55,561 nt of DNA from Syntrophaceae bacterium (GTDB taxonomy: Bacteria > Desulfobacterota > BSN033 > UBA1163). The stretch's first letter is position 1; each line of letters opens with the position of its first letter. Below the pieces are notes generated by a model, which saw only the letters and a list, made by a program, of their open reading frames with translations, ran no database searches and was not told the DNA's origin. The position numbers were made by a program, and so were the translations under genes. The stretch lies in contig JACAEX010000073.1 of assembly GCA_013388635.1 (NCBI GenBank), positions 1 to 55,561 on the forward strand. Reading direction: 5' to 3'. Shown here in pieces: positions 10,663 through 19,175 of the stretch.

Positions 10663-11889
10663 TTAAAAACTATAACCTGCTTCTCCATGCTGGCTGATAT
10701 CCAGACCGTTGACCTCATGCTCCTCGCTGACTCTCAATCCCATGGTCCAATCGAGGATTTTTAATAGAATGAGTGTAACCAGGAAAGAATAAATCCACGC
10801 AGAAGCCACACTCAAGGCTTGGATGGCTAAAAGGGAAGGGTTTCCAAAGAAGAGGCCATCGTTTCCAGCTGCGTTGATAGCTTTTGATGCAAACAGCCCA
10901 GCAGCAAGAGCGCCCCATGTGCCACCCACCCCATGGACTCCAACCACATCGAGAGAGTCATCATATCCGAGTTTGCTCTTGAGGTTAATGGCGAAATAAC
11001 AGGCCACACCTGCTGCGAGTCCGATCAGGATAGCAGAGATCGGCCCGACGAAACCTGAGGCAGGAGTGATGGCAACCAATCCAGCGACCGCACCTGACGC
11101 TGCCCCGAGAACAGTAGGGTTACCCCGATAGGCCCACTCGGCAATCATCCACGATAAGGCCGCAGCCGCTGTAGAGATGTGAGTTACTACGAAGGCATTG
11201 GTTGCGAGAGCACCCGAGGCCACCGCACTTCCCCCATTAAAACCAAACCAACCAAACCAGAGCAGGCCCGCTCCCAAAAGGGTCATGGTTAAATTATGGG
11301 GAGGCATGGGTTCATCTCCATACCCCTTCCTTTTTCCTACCATCAGGGCAGCTGCTAATGCGGCCATACCTGAACTGACATGGACCACCAGACCACCTGC
11401 AAAGTCAAGGGCACCAAGATTTTTGATCCAACCTCCATTTCCCCAGACCCAGTGGGCCAAAGGGTCATAGACAAAGGTGGCCCAGAGGATAAGGAAGACC
11501 AGATAAGTTTTAAACTTAAATCTCTCTGCAATAGCTCCGGTGATCAAAGCAGGGGTGATCACAGCAAACATCATCTGAAAGATCATGAAGGCCTGATGAG
11601 GGACGGTGGCTGAATAGTCGGGATATGGGTCCAGGCCCACCCCTCTTAGTCCAATCCAGTCAAGACTTCCAATCACATGGCCGATATCCGGACCAAAGGC
11701 AAGGCTATACCCATAAAGAACCCACTGAATGGTGATGACGCCGAGAGCAATGAAGCTTTGCATGATGGTTCCCAGGACATTCTTCGCTCTTACCATCCCT
11801 CCGTAGAAGAGGGCCAGCCCCGGTGTCATTAACATCACCAATGCCGAAGAGATCAAAATCCATGCGGTATCTCCAGTATCGACTTTCAT
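10663..11889 (-). CDS. amtB: Ammonium transporter
   Basis: Trimeric inner-membrane ammonium channel. The 408-residue chain begins directly at the first membrane helix (GDTAWILISSALVMLMTPGL, then ALFYGGMVRAKN) with no signal extension. It carries conserved Amt segments: DFAGGLVVHVSSGMAALAAA, FNGGSAVASG and DVVGVHGVGGTWGALAAGLF with the pore histidines, and a C-terminal tail EEHEVNGLDISQHGEAGYSF that contacts GlnK in the family. AGGAGG precedes ATG 11889. It is the first gene of amtB-glnK-glnD, transcribed from a consensus sigma-54 promoter 71 bases upstream. Confidence 0.96.
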   Translation of the reverse strand: MKVDTGDTAWILISSALVMLMTPGLALFYGGMVRAKNVLGTIMQSFIALGVITIQWVLYGYSLAFGPDIGHVIGSLDWIGLRGVGLDPYPDYSATVPHQAFMIFQMMFAVITPALITGAIAERFKFKTYLVFLILWATFVYDPLAHWVWGNGGWIKNLGALDFAGGLVVHVSSGMAALAAALMVGKRKGYGDEPMPPHNLTMTLLGAGLLWFGWFGFNGGSAVASGALATNAFVVTHISTAAAALSWMIAEWAYRGNPTVLGAASGAVAGLVAITPASGFVGPISAILIGLAAGVACYFAINLKSKLGYDDSLDVVGVHGVGGTWGALAAGLFASKAINAAGNDGLFFGNPSLLAIQALSVASAWIYSFLVTLILLKILDWTMGLRVSEEHEVNGLDISQHGEAGYSF

Positions 11890-11959
11890 TTAATTCCTCC
11901 TCGTTAGCAGGGCTCAATGATTCAAATGGCCGAGGGTTCAAGTGTTTTAATTACAAAAA

Positions 11960-11975
11960 AGCAATCCTTGTGCCA
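11960..11975 (-). promoter_or_regulatory. Sigma-54 promoter of amtB-glnK-glnD
   Basis: The minus strand reads TGGCAC-AAGGA-TTGCT, a full match to the -24/-12 consensus. The start site is predicted near 11949, giving a leader of about 60 bases with no hexaloop or terminator, in contrast to glnA. The remaining spacer up to the nadE stop (11976-12197) contains the nadE terminator and about 200 bases where an enhancer for an NtrC-type activator would be expected; no clear site was recognised. Confidence 0.9.
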
Positions 11976-12181
11976 AAAGGGGAGAGAATGAGTTGGTTTG
12001 AACTTTATTAAGATTATTCCAGAGCTTGCGATCGGTCATCACTCCGGGTGGTCTTCATCTCCACTCTTCTTCTTAACGAGATCTGTTGGATTTTAGGCAG
12101 CCTGATGGAAAAGAACCAGTCCGCTTTCGCTCATGACGGGGATGCTTCTGAAGAAATCCGAACTCAGGAGTTGTTTTGGAA

Positions 12182-12218
12182 AACAGGTACGAGCAGCCTA
12201 AGAATTTTGGTACCTGTT
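12182..12218 (-). terminator. Possible terminator at the end of nadE
   Basis: A 9-bp inverted repeat, AACAGGTAC and GTACCTGTT, separated by a 19-base loop and followed on the minus strand by TTCC. The stem overlaps the nadE stop codon (12198-12200). The large loop and short T tract make it a moderate candidate. It would separate nadE from the amtB promoter. Confidence 0.45.
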
Positions 12219-13934
12219 CGTCACGGGCAGTCTTCGATCCTTTCCCAAGGCGCGGTGGGTGATCTTCACTCCAGGGGGGCTCTGCCTCCGTTTATACTCA
12301 TTTCGGTCGACCATATGGATCACCTCTTTGACCAGACTCTCTTCAAATCCCATCTTGGTAATCTCTTCGACTCCCTTGTCCTCTTCCACATAGGCCTGAA
12401 GAATCGGATCGAGAACCGAGTAGGGCGGCAGGGAGTCCTCATCCTTCTGATTCGGTCTCAGCTCTGCAGAGGGCGGTTTTACGAAAACATTCTTCGGGAT
12501 CACCGCTTTTCCTTCCCTTCTATTTCTCAACCCTGCCAATTCATAAACCAATGTTTTGGGGACATCCTTCAAGACCGCATACCCGCCCGCCATGTCTCCG
12601 TAAAGCGTGCAATACCCCACGCTCATCTCGCTCTTGTTTCCTGTGGTCAATACCAGCCAGCCGAATTTGTTGGAGAGGGCCATCAGGATGTTGCCGCGAA
12701 TTCGAGCCTGGATATTCTCTTCTGTGACGTCGGGCTTCAGCCCCTTGAAGGATGGAGCGAGCGTCTTCAGGTAGGCCCGATATACTTCTGTGATCGGGAT
12801 GGTAAGGAAGCGGATGCCCAGGTTCTTCGCCAGTAATTTCGCATCCTCCAAAGATTCCTTTGAGGAATATGGAGACGGCATGGCCACGCCCACCACGCCC
12901 GTCTTTCCCAACGCATCGACAGCAATCGAAGCAGTCAGAGCAGAATCGATGCCTCCGCTCAGGCCGACCAGGACCTTCTGAAAACCATTCTTCCGAACAT
13001 AGTCTCCTGTACCGAGGACAAGGGCTGAATAGATTTCAGAGAGCCGGTCGAGAGGTTTGTTCTCCCTCTTCGGAATCGGAGGTCTCTTCTTCATCGAGGG
13101 GCTCCGATCCGGAAGATCGATCTTTCTCAGGTCTTTCTCCCCGTTGGTCGATTTCTCCCTCCTGATCCGGGGGTCGTGAAGCCTCATGCGGAAGACCGCC
13201 TCCATATCGAGATCCGCCAGGACCAGATCCTCCTCAAATTGTTTTCCCCTGACGATCAGTTCCCCTTTTTGGTCGAAGATCAGGCTTCCTCCATCGAAGA
13301 CCAGCTCATCCTGGCCGCCCACCAGGTTGCAATAGGCTACGATCGCCACATTGTCAGAGGCCCGGGTGGAGATCATCTTCTCGCGGGAAGCAGATTTTCC
13401 CGCATGAAAGGGGGATGAGGAGAGATTCACAATCAGTTCCGCTCCTCCGTAAAGGGCCTGGGTTCGGATGGGGTCTCCAGGGTACCAGAGGTCTTCACAG
13501 ATGCTCGGACCGATCGGGATGGAGTTCAGGGTAAAGATGAAATTCTCTGTTCCCACATGAAAATACCGGTCCTCATCGAAGACCCCGTAGTTGGGGAGAA
13601 AGGTCTTGCAATAGGCATCGATCATCTCTCCGTTGTGGAGCAGGGCAGCGGCATTATAGATGTCTTTCTTCCTTTCCACAAAACCGACGAGGGCTGTGAT
13701 TGAGGTCGTGGCCCTGGCAATCCTCTTTATGGCTTTCAGGTTGGCATCGATAAACTTCGGCATGAGCAGAAGGTCTTCAGGGGGATAGCCGGTGACTGCC
13801 ATCTCCGGAAAGACTAAAAGGTCTGCGCCCGCCTTCTTTCCGCGTTCGATGTAGTCTAAGATCTTTTTCGTGTTGCCTTCGATATCGCCAACGGTGGTGT
13901 TGATCTGACAGAGACCGATTCGCAGGGTTCGCAT
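12198..13934 (-). CDS. nadE: Glutamine-dependent NAD+ synthetase
   Basis: Last step of NAD synthesis: amidation of deamido-NAD using glutamine-derived ammonia. The N-terminal nitrilase-type glutaminase (about 1-260) shows the Glu in FPEMAVTGYPPEDLL, the Lys in CKTFLPNYGVFDE and the Cys in GPSICEDLWYPGDP. The C-terminal NAD synthase domain has the pyrophosphatase loop VGLSGGIDSALTASIA, then TTGNKSEMSVGYCTLYGD. At 578 residues it has the full two-domain length. ATG 13934 is preferred, with GAGAGGTG 5 bases upstream; GTG 13940 would be too close to that site. It sits between the NtrC-like regulator and amtB, a glutamine-using enzyme inside a nitrogen block. Confidence 0.95.
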   Translation of the reverse strand: MRTLRIGLCQINTTVGDIEGNTKKILDYIERGKKAGADLLVFPEMAVTGYPPEDLLLMPKFIDANLKAIKRIARATTSITALVGFVERKKDIYNAAALLHNGEMIDAYCKTFLPNYGVFDEDRYFHVGTENFIFTLNSIPIGPSICEDLWYPGDPIRTQALYGGAELIVNLSSSPFHAGKSASREKMISTRASDNVAIVAYCNLVGGQDELVFDGGSLIFDQKGELIVRGKQFEEDLVLADLDMEAVFRMRLHDPRIRREKSTNGEKDLRKIDLPDRSPSMKKRPPIPKRENKPLDRLSEIYSALVLGTGDYVRKNGFQKVLVGLSGGIDSALTASIAVDALGKTGVVGVAMPSPYSSKESLEDAKLLAKNLGIRFLTIPITEVYRAYLKTLAPSFKGLKPDVTEENIQARIRGNILMALSNKFGWLVLTTGNKSEMSVGYCTLYGDMAGGYAVLKDVPKTLVYELAGLRNRREGKAVIPKNVFVKPPSAELRPNQKDEDSLPPYSVLDPILQAYVEEDKGVEEITKMGFEESLVKEVIHMVDRNEYKRRQSPPGVKITHRALGKDRRLPVTNRYQNS

Positions 13935-13948
13935 ACTCACCTCTCAAA

Positions 13949-14042
13949 AACGCAGAGCGCATAGTGCATAGCGCAAAGCGTAAATGTCAAAATTCAAACC
14001 TCAAACCTCCTAACTCAAAACTCATAACTATAATTCCTAACT
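13949..14042. repeat. Word-like repeat cluster (CGCATAG..CGCAAAGCG; AACTCAAAACTCATAACT)
   Basis: The spacer between nadE and the response regulator consists of short reiterated words: AGCGCATAGTGCATAGCGC, then CTCAAACCTCCTAACTC, AAAACTCATAACT, TAATTCCTAACTC. It is neither a regular tandem array nor a CRISPR. Similar words occur after nadK (38850-38903). It belongs to the class of degenerate intergenic repeats in this genome. Confidence 0.65.
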
Positions 14043-14050
14043 CTAAAGTT

Positions 14051-15493
14051 TCAACTTTCTTCGTCAGAAACGAGCACCTCTTTCTTAATGTGATACCTCT
14101 CCATCTTTCCTCGAAGGGTGTTTCGGTTGATCCCCAAAAGCTGGGCTGCCTGAAGCTGGTTTCCCTTCGTCTTTTGGAGGGCACGAAGGATCAGTTCCCT
14201 TTCGACGGTAGCGATCATATCCAGACCCTGCCGGGTCGCAGTCCCTCTCGAGAGCTCCTCGAAGAGGATGTTTAGAAGCTCTTCCATAGGTCTTTTGCCA
14301 AGATCCTCTTCGGCCTCTGGTCTCTCCCAGGTCTTCTCCAGGAGGAGCTGATCCTCAAGAATCCATTCGCCCTGGCATAAGAGCATCGCTCTCTTCAGGA
14401 CGTTCTCAAGTTGACGGACATTTCCAGGCCATCCATAGTCAGTGATCTTCTCCATGGCGGCAGGGGTGATGCCGACGATCTTCTTTTTCAGCTCACGATT
14501 AAATTTTTTCAGGAAATAGGAGACCAGGTCAGGGATGTCCTCTTTTCTCTCCCTCAAAGCCGGTATCCGGATGGAGACCACGTTGAGCCGGTAGTAGAGA
14601 TCCTCCCTGAACCTACGGTTTGAAATCGCCTCTTCTAAATCTTTGTTCGTTGCGACAATGAATCGGATGTCCACCCGGATCGTCTCCATCCCTCCTAACC
14701 TTTCAAAGCTTCTCTCCTGGAGGACTCGCAATAATTTGGCCTGCGTGGAAAGAGACATATCGCCGATCTCGTCAAGGAAGATCGTCCCTCCCTGACACTG
14801 CTCAAGCTTTCCGATACGGCGGGAGATGGCACCGGTGAAGGCCCCTTTCTCATGGCCGAAGAGCTCGCTCTCAAGAAGGGTGTCGGGGATGGCTGCGCAA
14901 TTGACGGGAAGAAAGGGCTGGTTGACACGGGTGCTATGATGATAGATTGCCCGGGCGATCAGTTCCTTACCGGTTCCGCTTTCCCCTCGCAGGAGCACGG
15001 TGACGTCGCTCGGAGCAACCTGGCCGATCATCTTAAAGATCTCCTGCATCTTAGAGGAGGATCCGATGATCTGCTCTCTTTCGTCCGCTCCGGCCGGCTC
15101 GACCAGAGCATAAGAGACCTCCTCCGTCATCAATCTCCGCAGGGAGAGGGCTTTTTCGATCAGGCTCTTCATCTGGGGGATGGGAAATGGTTTCAGGATG
15201 TAGTCGAAGGCTCCGTATTTCATCGCCTCGATTGCCGTCTCGGTTGTTCCATAAGCGGTCATGATGATCACGAGAGATTTGGGATCGATGGACCTGATCT
15301 CTTTCAGCACCTCAATCCCGTTTCGACCAGGCATTTTGATGTCCATGATGATGAGGTCAGGCGCATGCTGTTTGAACTGGTCCAATGCCTCCTCTCCATT
15401 CTGAGCGGTCAGAACGGAAAAATCGCGCTCCATCATCCTTTTCAAAGAGTACCGGATGGACTTCTCGTCATCGACGATCAGGACGGTTTGCAT
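14051..15493 (-). CDS. Sigma-54-dependent response regulator, NtrC family
   Basis: A transcription activator of 480 residues. The receiver domain holds VDDEKS and the phospho-acceptor Asp in LIIMDIKMPGRNG. The AAA+ domain has Walker A GESGTGKE, the sigma-54-contacting GAFTGA loop and Walker B GGTIFLDEIGDM. A Fis-type helix-turn-helix closes the protein (NQLQAAQLLGINRNTLRGKM). GGGGTGAG precedes ATG 15493, 4 bases after the kinase stop, so the pair is one operon. With two sigma-54 promoters on nitrogen genes in the window (glnA, amtB), it is a strong NtrC candidate. The partner kinase has GAF domains rather than the PAS of classical NtrB, so another signal is possible. Confidence 0.93.
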   Translation of the reverse strand: MQTVLIVDDEKSIRYSLKRMMERDFSVLTAQNGEEALDQFKQHAPDLIIMDIKMPGRNGIEVLKEIRSIDPKSLVIIMTAYGTTETAIEAMKYGAFDYILKPFPIPQMKSLIEKALSLRRLMTEEVSYALVEPAGADEREQIIGSSSKMQEIFKMIGQVAPSDVTVLLRGESGTGKELIARAIYHHSTRVNQPFLPVNCAAIPDTLLESELFGHEKGAFTGAISRRIGKLEQCQGGTIFLDEIGDMSLSTQAKLLRVLQERSFERLGGMETIRVDIRFIVATNKDLEEAISNRRFREDLYYRLNVVSIRIPALRERKEDIPDLVSYFLKKFNRELKKKIVGITPAAMEKITDYGWPGNVRQLENVLKRAMLLCQGEWILEDQLLLEKTWERPEAEEDLGKRPMEELLNILFEELSRGTATRQGLDMIATVERELILRALQKTKGNQLQAAQLLGINRNTLRGKMERYHIKKEVLVSDEES

Positions 15494-15497
15494 CTTC

Positions 15498-17255
15498 TCA
15501 CCCCTGGTCTATTGGGAGATAGACGGTAAAGGTCGTTCCCTCATCTGGATCACTTGTCACATCGATCTTCCCGTGATGCTGGTCGATGATTCGATAAGCA
15601 ATGGAGAGGCCGAGGCCGATCCCTCCTTCTTTGGTAGAGAAGAAAGGGTCGAAGAGCCTGTTCATGTCCTCAGGAGGGATGCCGACCCCAGAATCTTGAA
15701 TGGCCAGTTGTACCCATTGCCCATCTTTGGATACCCCGCCCTGCAATTTCAATCGACCTCCTCCTGGCATCGCCTGTATGGCATTCATCAAGAGATTGAG
15801 GATCACCTGTTTCATCTGTTCCTTATCGATGGTGATGAGAGGTAAGGATAAAAAATCTTTTTCGACGGAGATCTGGAGCTTCTCCGTCTGGGGCCTCAGG
15901 AGCTGAAGGGTTTCTTCAAAAATGGAGGTGACCTCCGTTCTTTCTAAATTGGGTGATGCGGGTTTAGCGAACTGGAGAAATTGGTTTATGATCTCATTGA
16001 TCCTTTGAATCTCCTCTTCAATCACCTGGAAGTCCTCTCGCTGAGGATCTCCTAATGGGAGATTCTGGATCATGGAGTGGATGAGGATGTTGATGCTCGT
16101 CAGCGGATTTCGAATCTCGTGTGCGATGCCTGCGGCCAGCTGCCCAAGGGCAGCCAATCTCTCAGACCGGATCAGTTGGGCCTCCGCCTTTCTGAGGTCA
16201 GCCGTCGTTTTCTTGATCTTCTGCTCCATCTCCTGGCTGAAGGCCTTAAGTTCCTGGTACATGAAGGCGTTGTGGATCGCCAGACCTGCCTGCTGGGCAA
16301 AGGTCATCACCGCTTCGAGGGCCTCCTTTGTGATCGTCCTCCCTGGCTCGACGTGATCTGCCGCAATCACCCCCAGGGGCTTTTCCCTGGCGAAGAGGGG
16401 GATGACGACCAGGGAGTGCAGGTTGAACTTCTTTTTGAGCATCGGGTTGACCGTGGGGTCCTGGGTTGCATCAGGAATGACAAGGGGTCGCTTTTCAAAA
16501 ATCGATCGGGCCACCACGCTATCCGCGGGATCGAGGGGCAGAACGATTCCCTTGATCATCTCTTCGTCCACACCGACTGCCATTTTACACTCGAGAATAT
16601 TCTTCCTTTCGTTGACCAGGTAGAGCCGGGCCCGATCAAATCCGATGTTCTTCGTCACTCCCTCCAAGACCAGTCTGAGGATCTCATCGATCTCTAACGT
16701 CTCCATCAAGCCGGCATTTTCAATACAGATGGCAGCCTGATTGGCCACGGTGGATAGCACCTCCTCTTCGGTTTTCGAAAAGGAATGGGGATAGGAGGTG
16801 TAGCAGTTGATCACCCCGAGCACGCGGTTCTTCACACACATCGGGACACTGAGCATCGAGACCAGGCCTTCCTTTTTGGCCAGTTCTTTCTCTTTATAAA
16901 GTGGATCTTTGAGGACATCGGGGATGGCCATGGGCTGATTGTGGAGGGCCACATGGCCCACCACCCCTTCTCCTATCTTCAGGCTTCTCTCCTTCAGGTA
17001 TGCTTCACTGATGCTCTGCGTTGCCTTCAACTTCAACCTTTGGTCTTTCTCATCTAGGATCCAGAGGGAACATATCTTTGAGTCCATGAGATTAGCCGTG
17101 ACGGTTACAATTAGACGTAAGACGTCATCGAGATAGAGGCCAGAGGCAATTGCCCTGCTGATCTCTAAAAGGGCATTGATCTCTCTGGACTCAATAAGAG
17201 GTTTTTCTCCGTCCAAAGAATGGCTCTCCTTTTTCTTGTTATCATAAACGAAAAC
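15498..17255 (-). CDS. GAF-domain sensor histidine kinase (partner of the NtrC-like regulator)
   Basis: Autophosphorylating kinase for the regulator encoded immediately downstream. Domains: first GAF (from LLEISRAIASGLYLDDVLRL), second GAF (from ILRLVLEGVTKNIGFDRARL), coiled coil, HisKA with the phospho-accepting His in AAGIAHEIRNPLTSINILIH, and HATPase with N box NLLMNAIQAMPGG, DSGVGIPPEDMNRLFDPFFS and GGIGLGLSIAYRII. The start is uncertain. ATG 17255 gives a soluble 585-residue protein of the usual layout. A TTG at 17327 would add 24 residues forming a membrane segment, but those codons lie on the terminator of the upstream gene and lack a ribosome site. The N-terminal boundary is therefore an inference; the rest is secure. 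Confidence 0.9.
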   Translation of the reverse strand, partial: VFVYDNKKKESHSLDGEKPLIESREINALLEISRAIASGLYLDDVLRLIVTVTANLMDSKICSLWILDEKDQRLKLKATQSISEAYLKERSLKIGEGVVGHVALHNQPMAIPDVLKDPLYKEKELAKKEGLVSMLSVPMCVKNRVLGVINCYTSYPHSFSKTEEEVLSTVANQAAICIENAGLMETLEIDEILRLVLEGVTKNIGFDRARLYLVNERKNILECKMAVGVDEEMIKGIVLPLDPADSVVARSIFEKRPLVIPDATQDPTVNPMLKKKFNLHSLVVIPLFAREKPLGVIAADHVEPGRTITKEALEAVMTFAQQAGLAIHNAFMYQELKAFSQEMEQKIKKTTADLRKAEAQLIRSERLAALGQLAAGIAHEIRNPLTSINILIHSMIQNLPLGDPQREDFQVIEEEIQRINEIINQFLQFAKPASPNLERTEVTSIFEETLQLLRPQTEKLQISVEKDFLSLPLITIDKEQMKQVILNLLMNAIQAMPGGGRLKLQGGVSKDGQWVQLAIQDSGVGIPPEDMNRLFDPFFSTKEGGIGLGLSIAYRIIDQHHGKIDVTSDPDEGTTFTVYLPIDQG

Positions 17256-17286
17256 CATCCATTTGAAAAGTAGAATACTGATAGCT

Positions 17287-17320
17287 AAAAAAAGGGGATA
17301 CCAGAAAAACAGGTATCCCC
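17287..17320 (-). terminator. Intrinsic terminator after the glutamate synthase-like gene
   Basis: On the minus strand, GGGGATACC-TGTTTTTCT-GGTATCCCC is followed by seven T. The 9-bp perfect stem and T tract make a strong terminator, 25 bases after the stop at 17345. The kinase gene therefore probably needs its own promoter or depends on read-through. Confidence 0.88.
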
Positions 17321-17344
17321 TCCTCAACAGCCATTTTTTTTTAA

Positions 17345-18913
17345 TTAACCTAAAATCTTATTGACCTCCTCCTGATCACAATCCATTGCATAGGGAATTC
17401 CAGAGACCTCAGCAGCCTCACGAGTCAGGGCGCAAAGGTCATTTCTGGTGATGTATTTCAGCGCAAATTTTCTGGCCCCAGCCATTAGCTGTTGAAGGCC
17501 TGCGTTCAGCCGATCAAAATAGGTGATCATGCCAATGGTTCCTGTGGGGATACGTTCAAAGTCCTTCCCATACTTCTCTTTTAACTTCGCCGCCAAGACA
17601 AAGATGTGCTCCACATCTGTTCCAAACTTTGCGATATCCGAAGGGACTTTACCTTTTTTGACCATTTGACCAATTGTGTTTCCCACCATCGCAGCAGTCA
17701 TCGAGGCTCGTCCCAGACAGATCGCCTTGATATAGGGTGCGGCCAGAGCAATGGCTTTGAAGATATGGTCTTCTAAGGCAAGTCCGCCTGCCATGGCACA
17801 GGATGGGATGAATGCTCCCTTTTGTTCTAAGCGTTTCAAGAATTTGTAGAGGAGACTTTCAAGGTAAACCGTAGGGATTCCCCATTCGTTCATCATGCGC
17901 CAAGGGCTCATCCCAGTTCCCCCTCCGGCGCCATCCACGGTGAGAAGATCGATCTTTGCATCGGAGGCATATTTCACAGCCCTTGCCAGATCCGCAGGCC
18001 TGTAGGCACCGGTTTTCAGGGAGATATGTTTGGCTCCAATCTTTTTCAGCCGTTCCACTTCTTTATGGAATCCTTCTTCGCTCACCATTCCAAGTCTGGA
18101 ATGGCGTTCGAATTCCTTAAAATCTCCCTGTTTAAAGGCTTCCTGAATCACCGGGTCTTCAGGATCGGGCAGGACGATGTACCCTCGGCTCTTCAATTGG
18201 AGAGCCCTTTCCAAGCTCGGAAGTTTGACCTCACCTCCGATGTCTTTGGCACCCTGGCCCCATTTCGGTTCAATGATCTGGACGCCCAATTTTTCTACGA
18301 CATATTCTGGAACGCCCAGGCGTCCGTCTTCCACATTATATTGGACGACGATCCCACCGTACCCGTCATACCACTGTTGAAATATCTTGACCCGACGCTC
18401 CATCTCGGGAGATCGGACCACGCGGCCATTTTTAAATTCTGAATTGGGATCCATGCCACAAACATTTTCTCCAACAACAACCAGAGTTCCAGAAATAGCT
18501 GCTGCAATCGCCATCGATTCCCAATGGATGCGGGCGATATCGGTCGATCCCAAGGCACCAGTAAAATAGGGGACTTTCATTCGAATTTTTTCGTTTGCTC
18601 CAACCTCTGTCGAGATATCCACCGATGGAAAGGTAGCATGGTCAGAATCAGCTGATACACCAATTGCTCCCACGCAGGTTCCCTGAATGTTGAAATGGGA
18701 GTAATCGATGGGGTAGTCTTTTTCAGAACCTGCGGTGACTTTAGAATAAGGCTGGGGATAGAGAATCTCCCTTCCTCTCAAGGCAGAACGACCCACTTCG
18801 CATGGACCTGGGCAACCGTCCAGGCAGGTTACACAGATCCCTGAAATAGGGGCAGGTTCAACACGGTTTTTGGTAAAAGTGGCTGGGCTTCGATTTGGTT
18901 TTGTAAATGTCAT
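17345..18913 (-). CDS. FMN-binding glutamate synthase family protein (stand-alone GltB central domain)
   Basis: The 522-residue product corresponds to the FMN-dependent synthase domain of glutamate synthase without the glutaminase or NADPH subunit. Motifs: LKTGAYRPADLARAVKYASD, DLLTVDGAGGGTGMSPWRMM (FMN and 2-oxoglutarate site) and GGLALEDHIFKAIALAAPYI. Near the N-terminus ICVTCLDGCPGPC gives a four-cysteine C-x2-C-x3-C-x3-C pattern that could hold an Fe-S cluster; the canonical GltB 3Fe-4S cysteine motif was not found. Related proteins are thought to use ferredoxin or an unidentified donor; the donor here is unknown. ATG 18913 follows AAGGAGGAGAAAC. An upstream in-frame start at 18979 falls inside the leader hairpin and is rejected. 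Expression is expected to be controlled by the leader at 18944-19048. Confidence 0.88.
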   Translation of the reverse strand: MTFTKPNRSPATFTKNRVEPAPISGICVTCLDGCPGPCEVGRSALRGREILYPQPYSKVTAGSEKDYPIDYSHFNIQGTCVGAIGVSADSDHATFPSVDISTEVGANEKIRMKVPYFTGALGSTDIARIHWESMAIAAAISGTLVVVGENVCGMDPNSEFKNGRVVRSPEMERRVKIFQQWYDGYGGIVVQYNVEDGRLGVPEYVVEKLGVQIIEPKWGQGAKDIGGEVKLPSLERALQLKSRGYIVLPDPEDPVIQEAFKQGDFKEFERHSRLGMVSEEGFHKEVERLKKIGAKHISLKTGAYRPADLARAVKYASDAKIDLLTVDGAGGGTGMSPWRMMNEWGIPTVYLESLLYKFLKRLEQKGAFIPSCAMAGGLALEDHIFKAIALAAPYIKAICLGRASMTAAMVGNTIGQMVKKGKVPSDIAKFGTDVEHIFVLAAKLKEKYGKDFERIPTGTIGMITYFDRLNAGLQQLMAGARKFALKYITRNDLCALTREAAEVSGIPYAMDCDQEEVNKILG

Positions 18914-18943
18914 GTTTCTCCTCCTTTTTGATAGAAGAATAAT

Positions 18944-19048
18944 AAAAAAGGCGCCAAATTGCTTTGACGCCTTCGTCATTCATACAGCGTTGTAGTAAAT
19001 TATGGGAGGTCGTTTTTAAGACCCCCATTACCAATACGCCTTTGTATT
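18944..19048 (-). promoter_or_regulatory. Leader of the glutamate synthase-like gene: three hexaloop hairpins and a terminator (ANTAR-type)
   Basis: In transcript order on the minus strand: AATAC-AAAGGC-GTATT (19033-19048); a strong bulged hairpin, ATGGGGGTC with GACCTCCCAT (19002-19028); TAC-AACGCT-GTA (18983-18994); TGAC-GAAGGC-GTCA (18965-18978); and a terminator, AAGGCGTCAAA-GCAA-TTTGGCGCCTT plus TTTT (18944-18973). The first two loops have A1 and G4; the last loop has G at position 1 and G4. The last hexaloop shares bases with the terminator, so the two are mutually exclusive. This is the same design as the glnA leader, with one additional hexaloop and an inserted hairpin. Control by an ANTAR antiterminator is inferred. 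Confidence 0.7.
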
Positions 19049-19057
19049 TCGGGGCTT

Positions 19058-19086
19058 TTATTAAAATAAAATTTAGTTATTGTCAA
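19058..19086 (-). promoter_or_regulatory. Sigma-70-type promoter of the glutamate synthase-like gene
   Basis: Minus strand: consensus TTGACA (19081-19086), 17 bases, then TAATAA (19058-19063), a weak -10. The predicted start near 19050 coincides with the first hexaloop hairpin, so the whole leader would be transcribed. The -35 is perfect and the -10 poor, which suggests activator help. Confidence 0.6.
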
Positions 19087-19175
19087 TAGAAATTAATAGA
19101 AATTGTTGAATTCTACCATCTAAAAAGGAAAATTTGGGACTTCAGTGGGGCATCTGAATTTATATCGAAATTTTA

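Noticed and set aside
12048-12836. 262-codon open frame opposite nadE
   Set aside because: Antisense to conserved NadE C-terminal sequence; composition is that of a shadow frame.
13949-14042. Possible CRISPR-like array of short repeats
   Set aside because: Repeat words vary in length and spacing, there are no unique spacers and no cas genes are present.
18914-18979. Upstream start of the glutamate synthase-like gene adding 22 residues
   Set aside because: The extra codons consist of the leader hexaloop and terminator; AAGGAGGAG immediately precedes ATG 18913.
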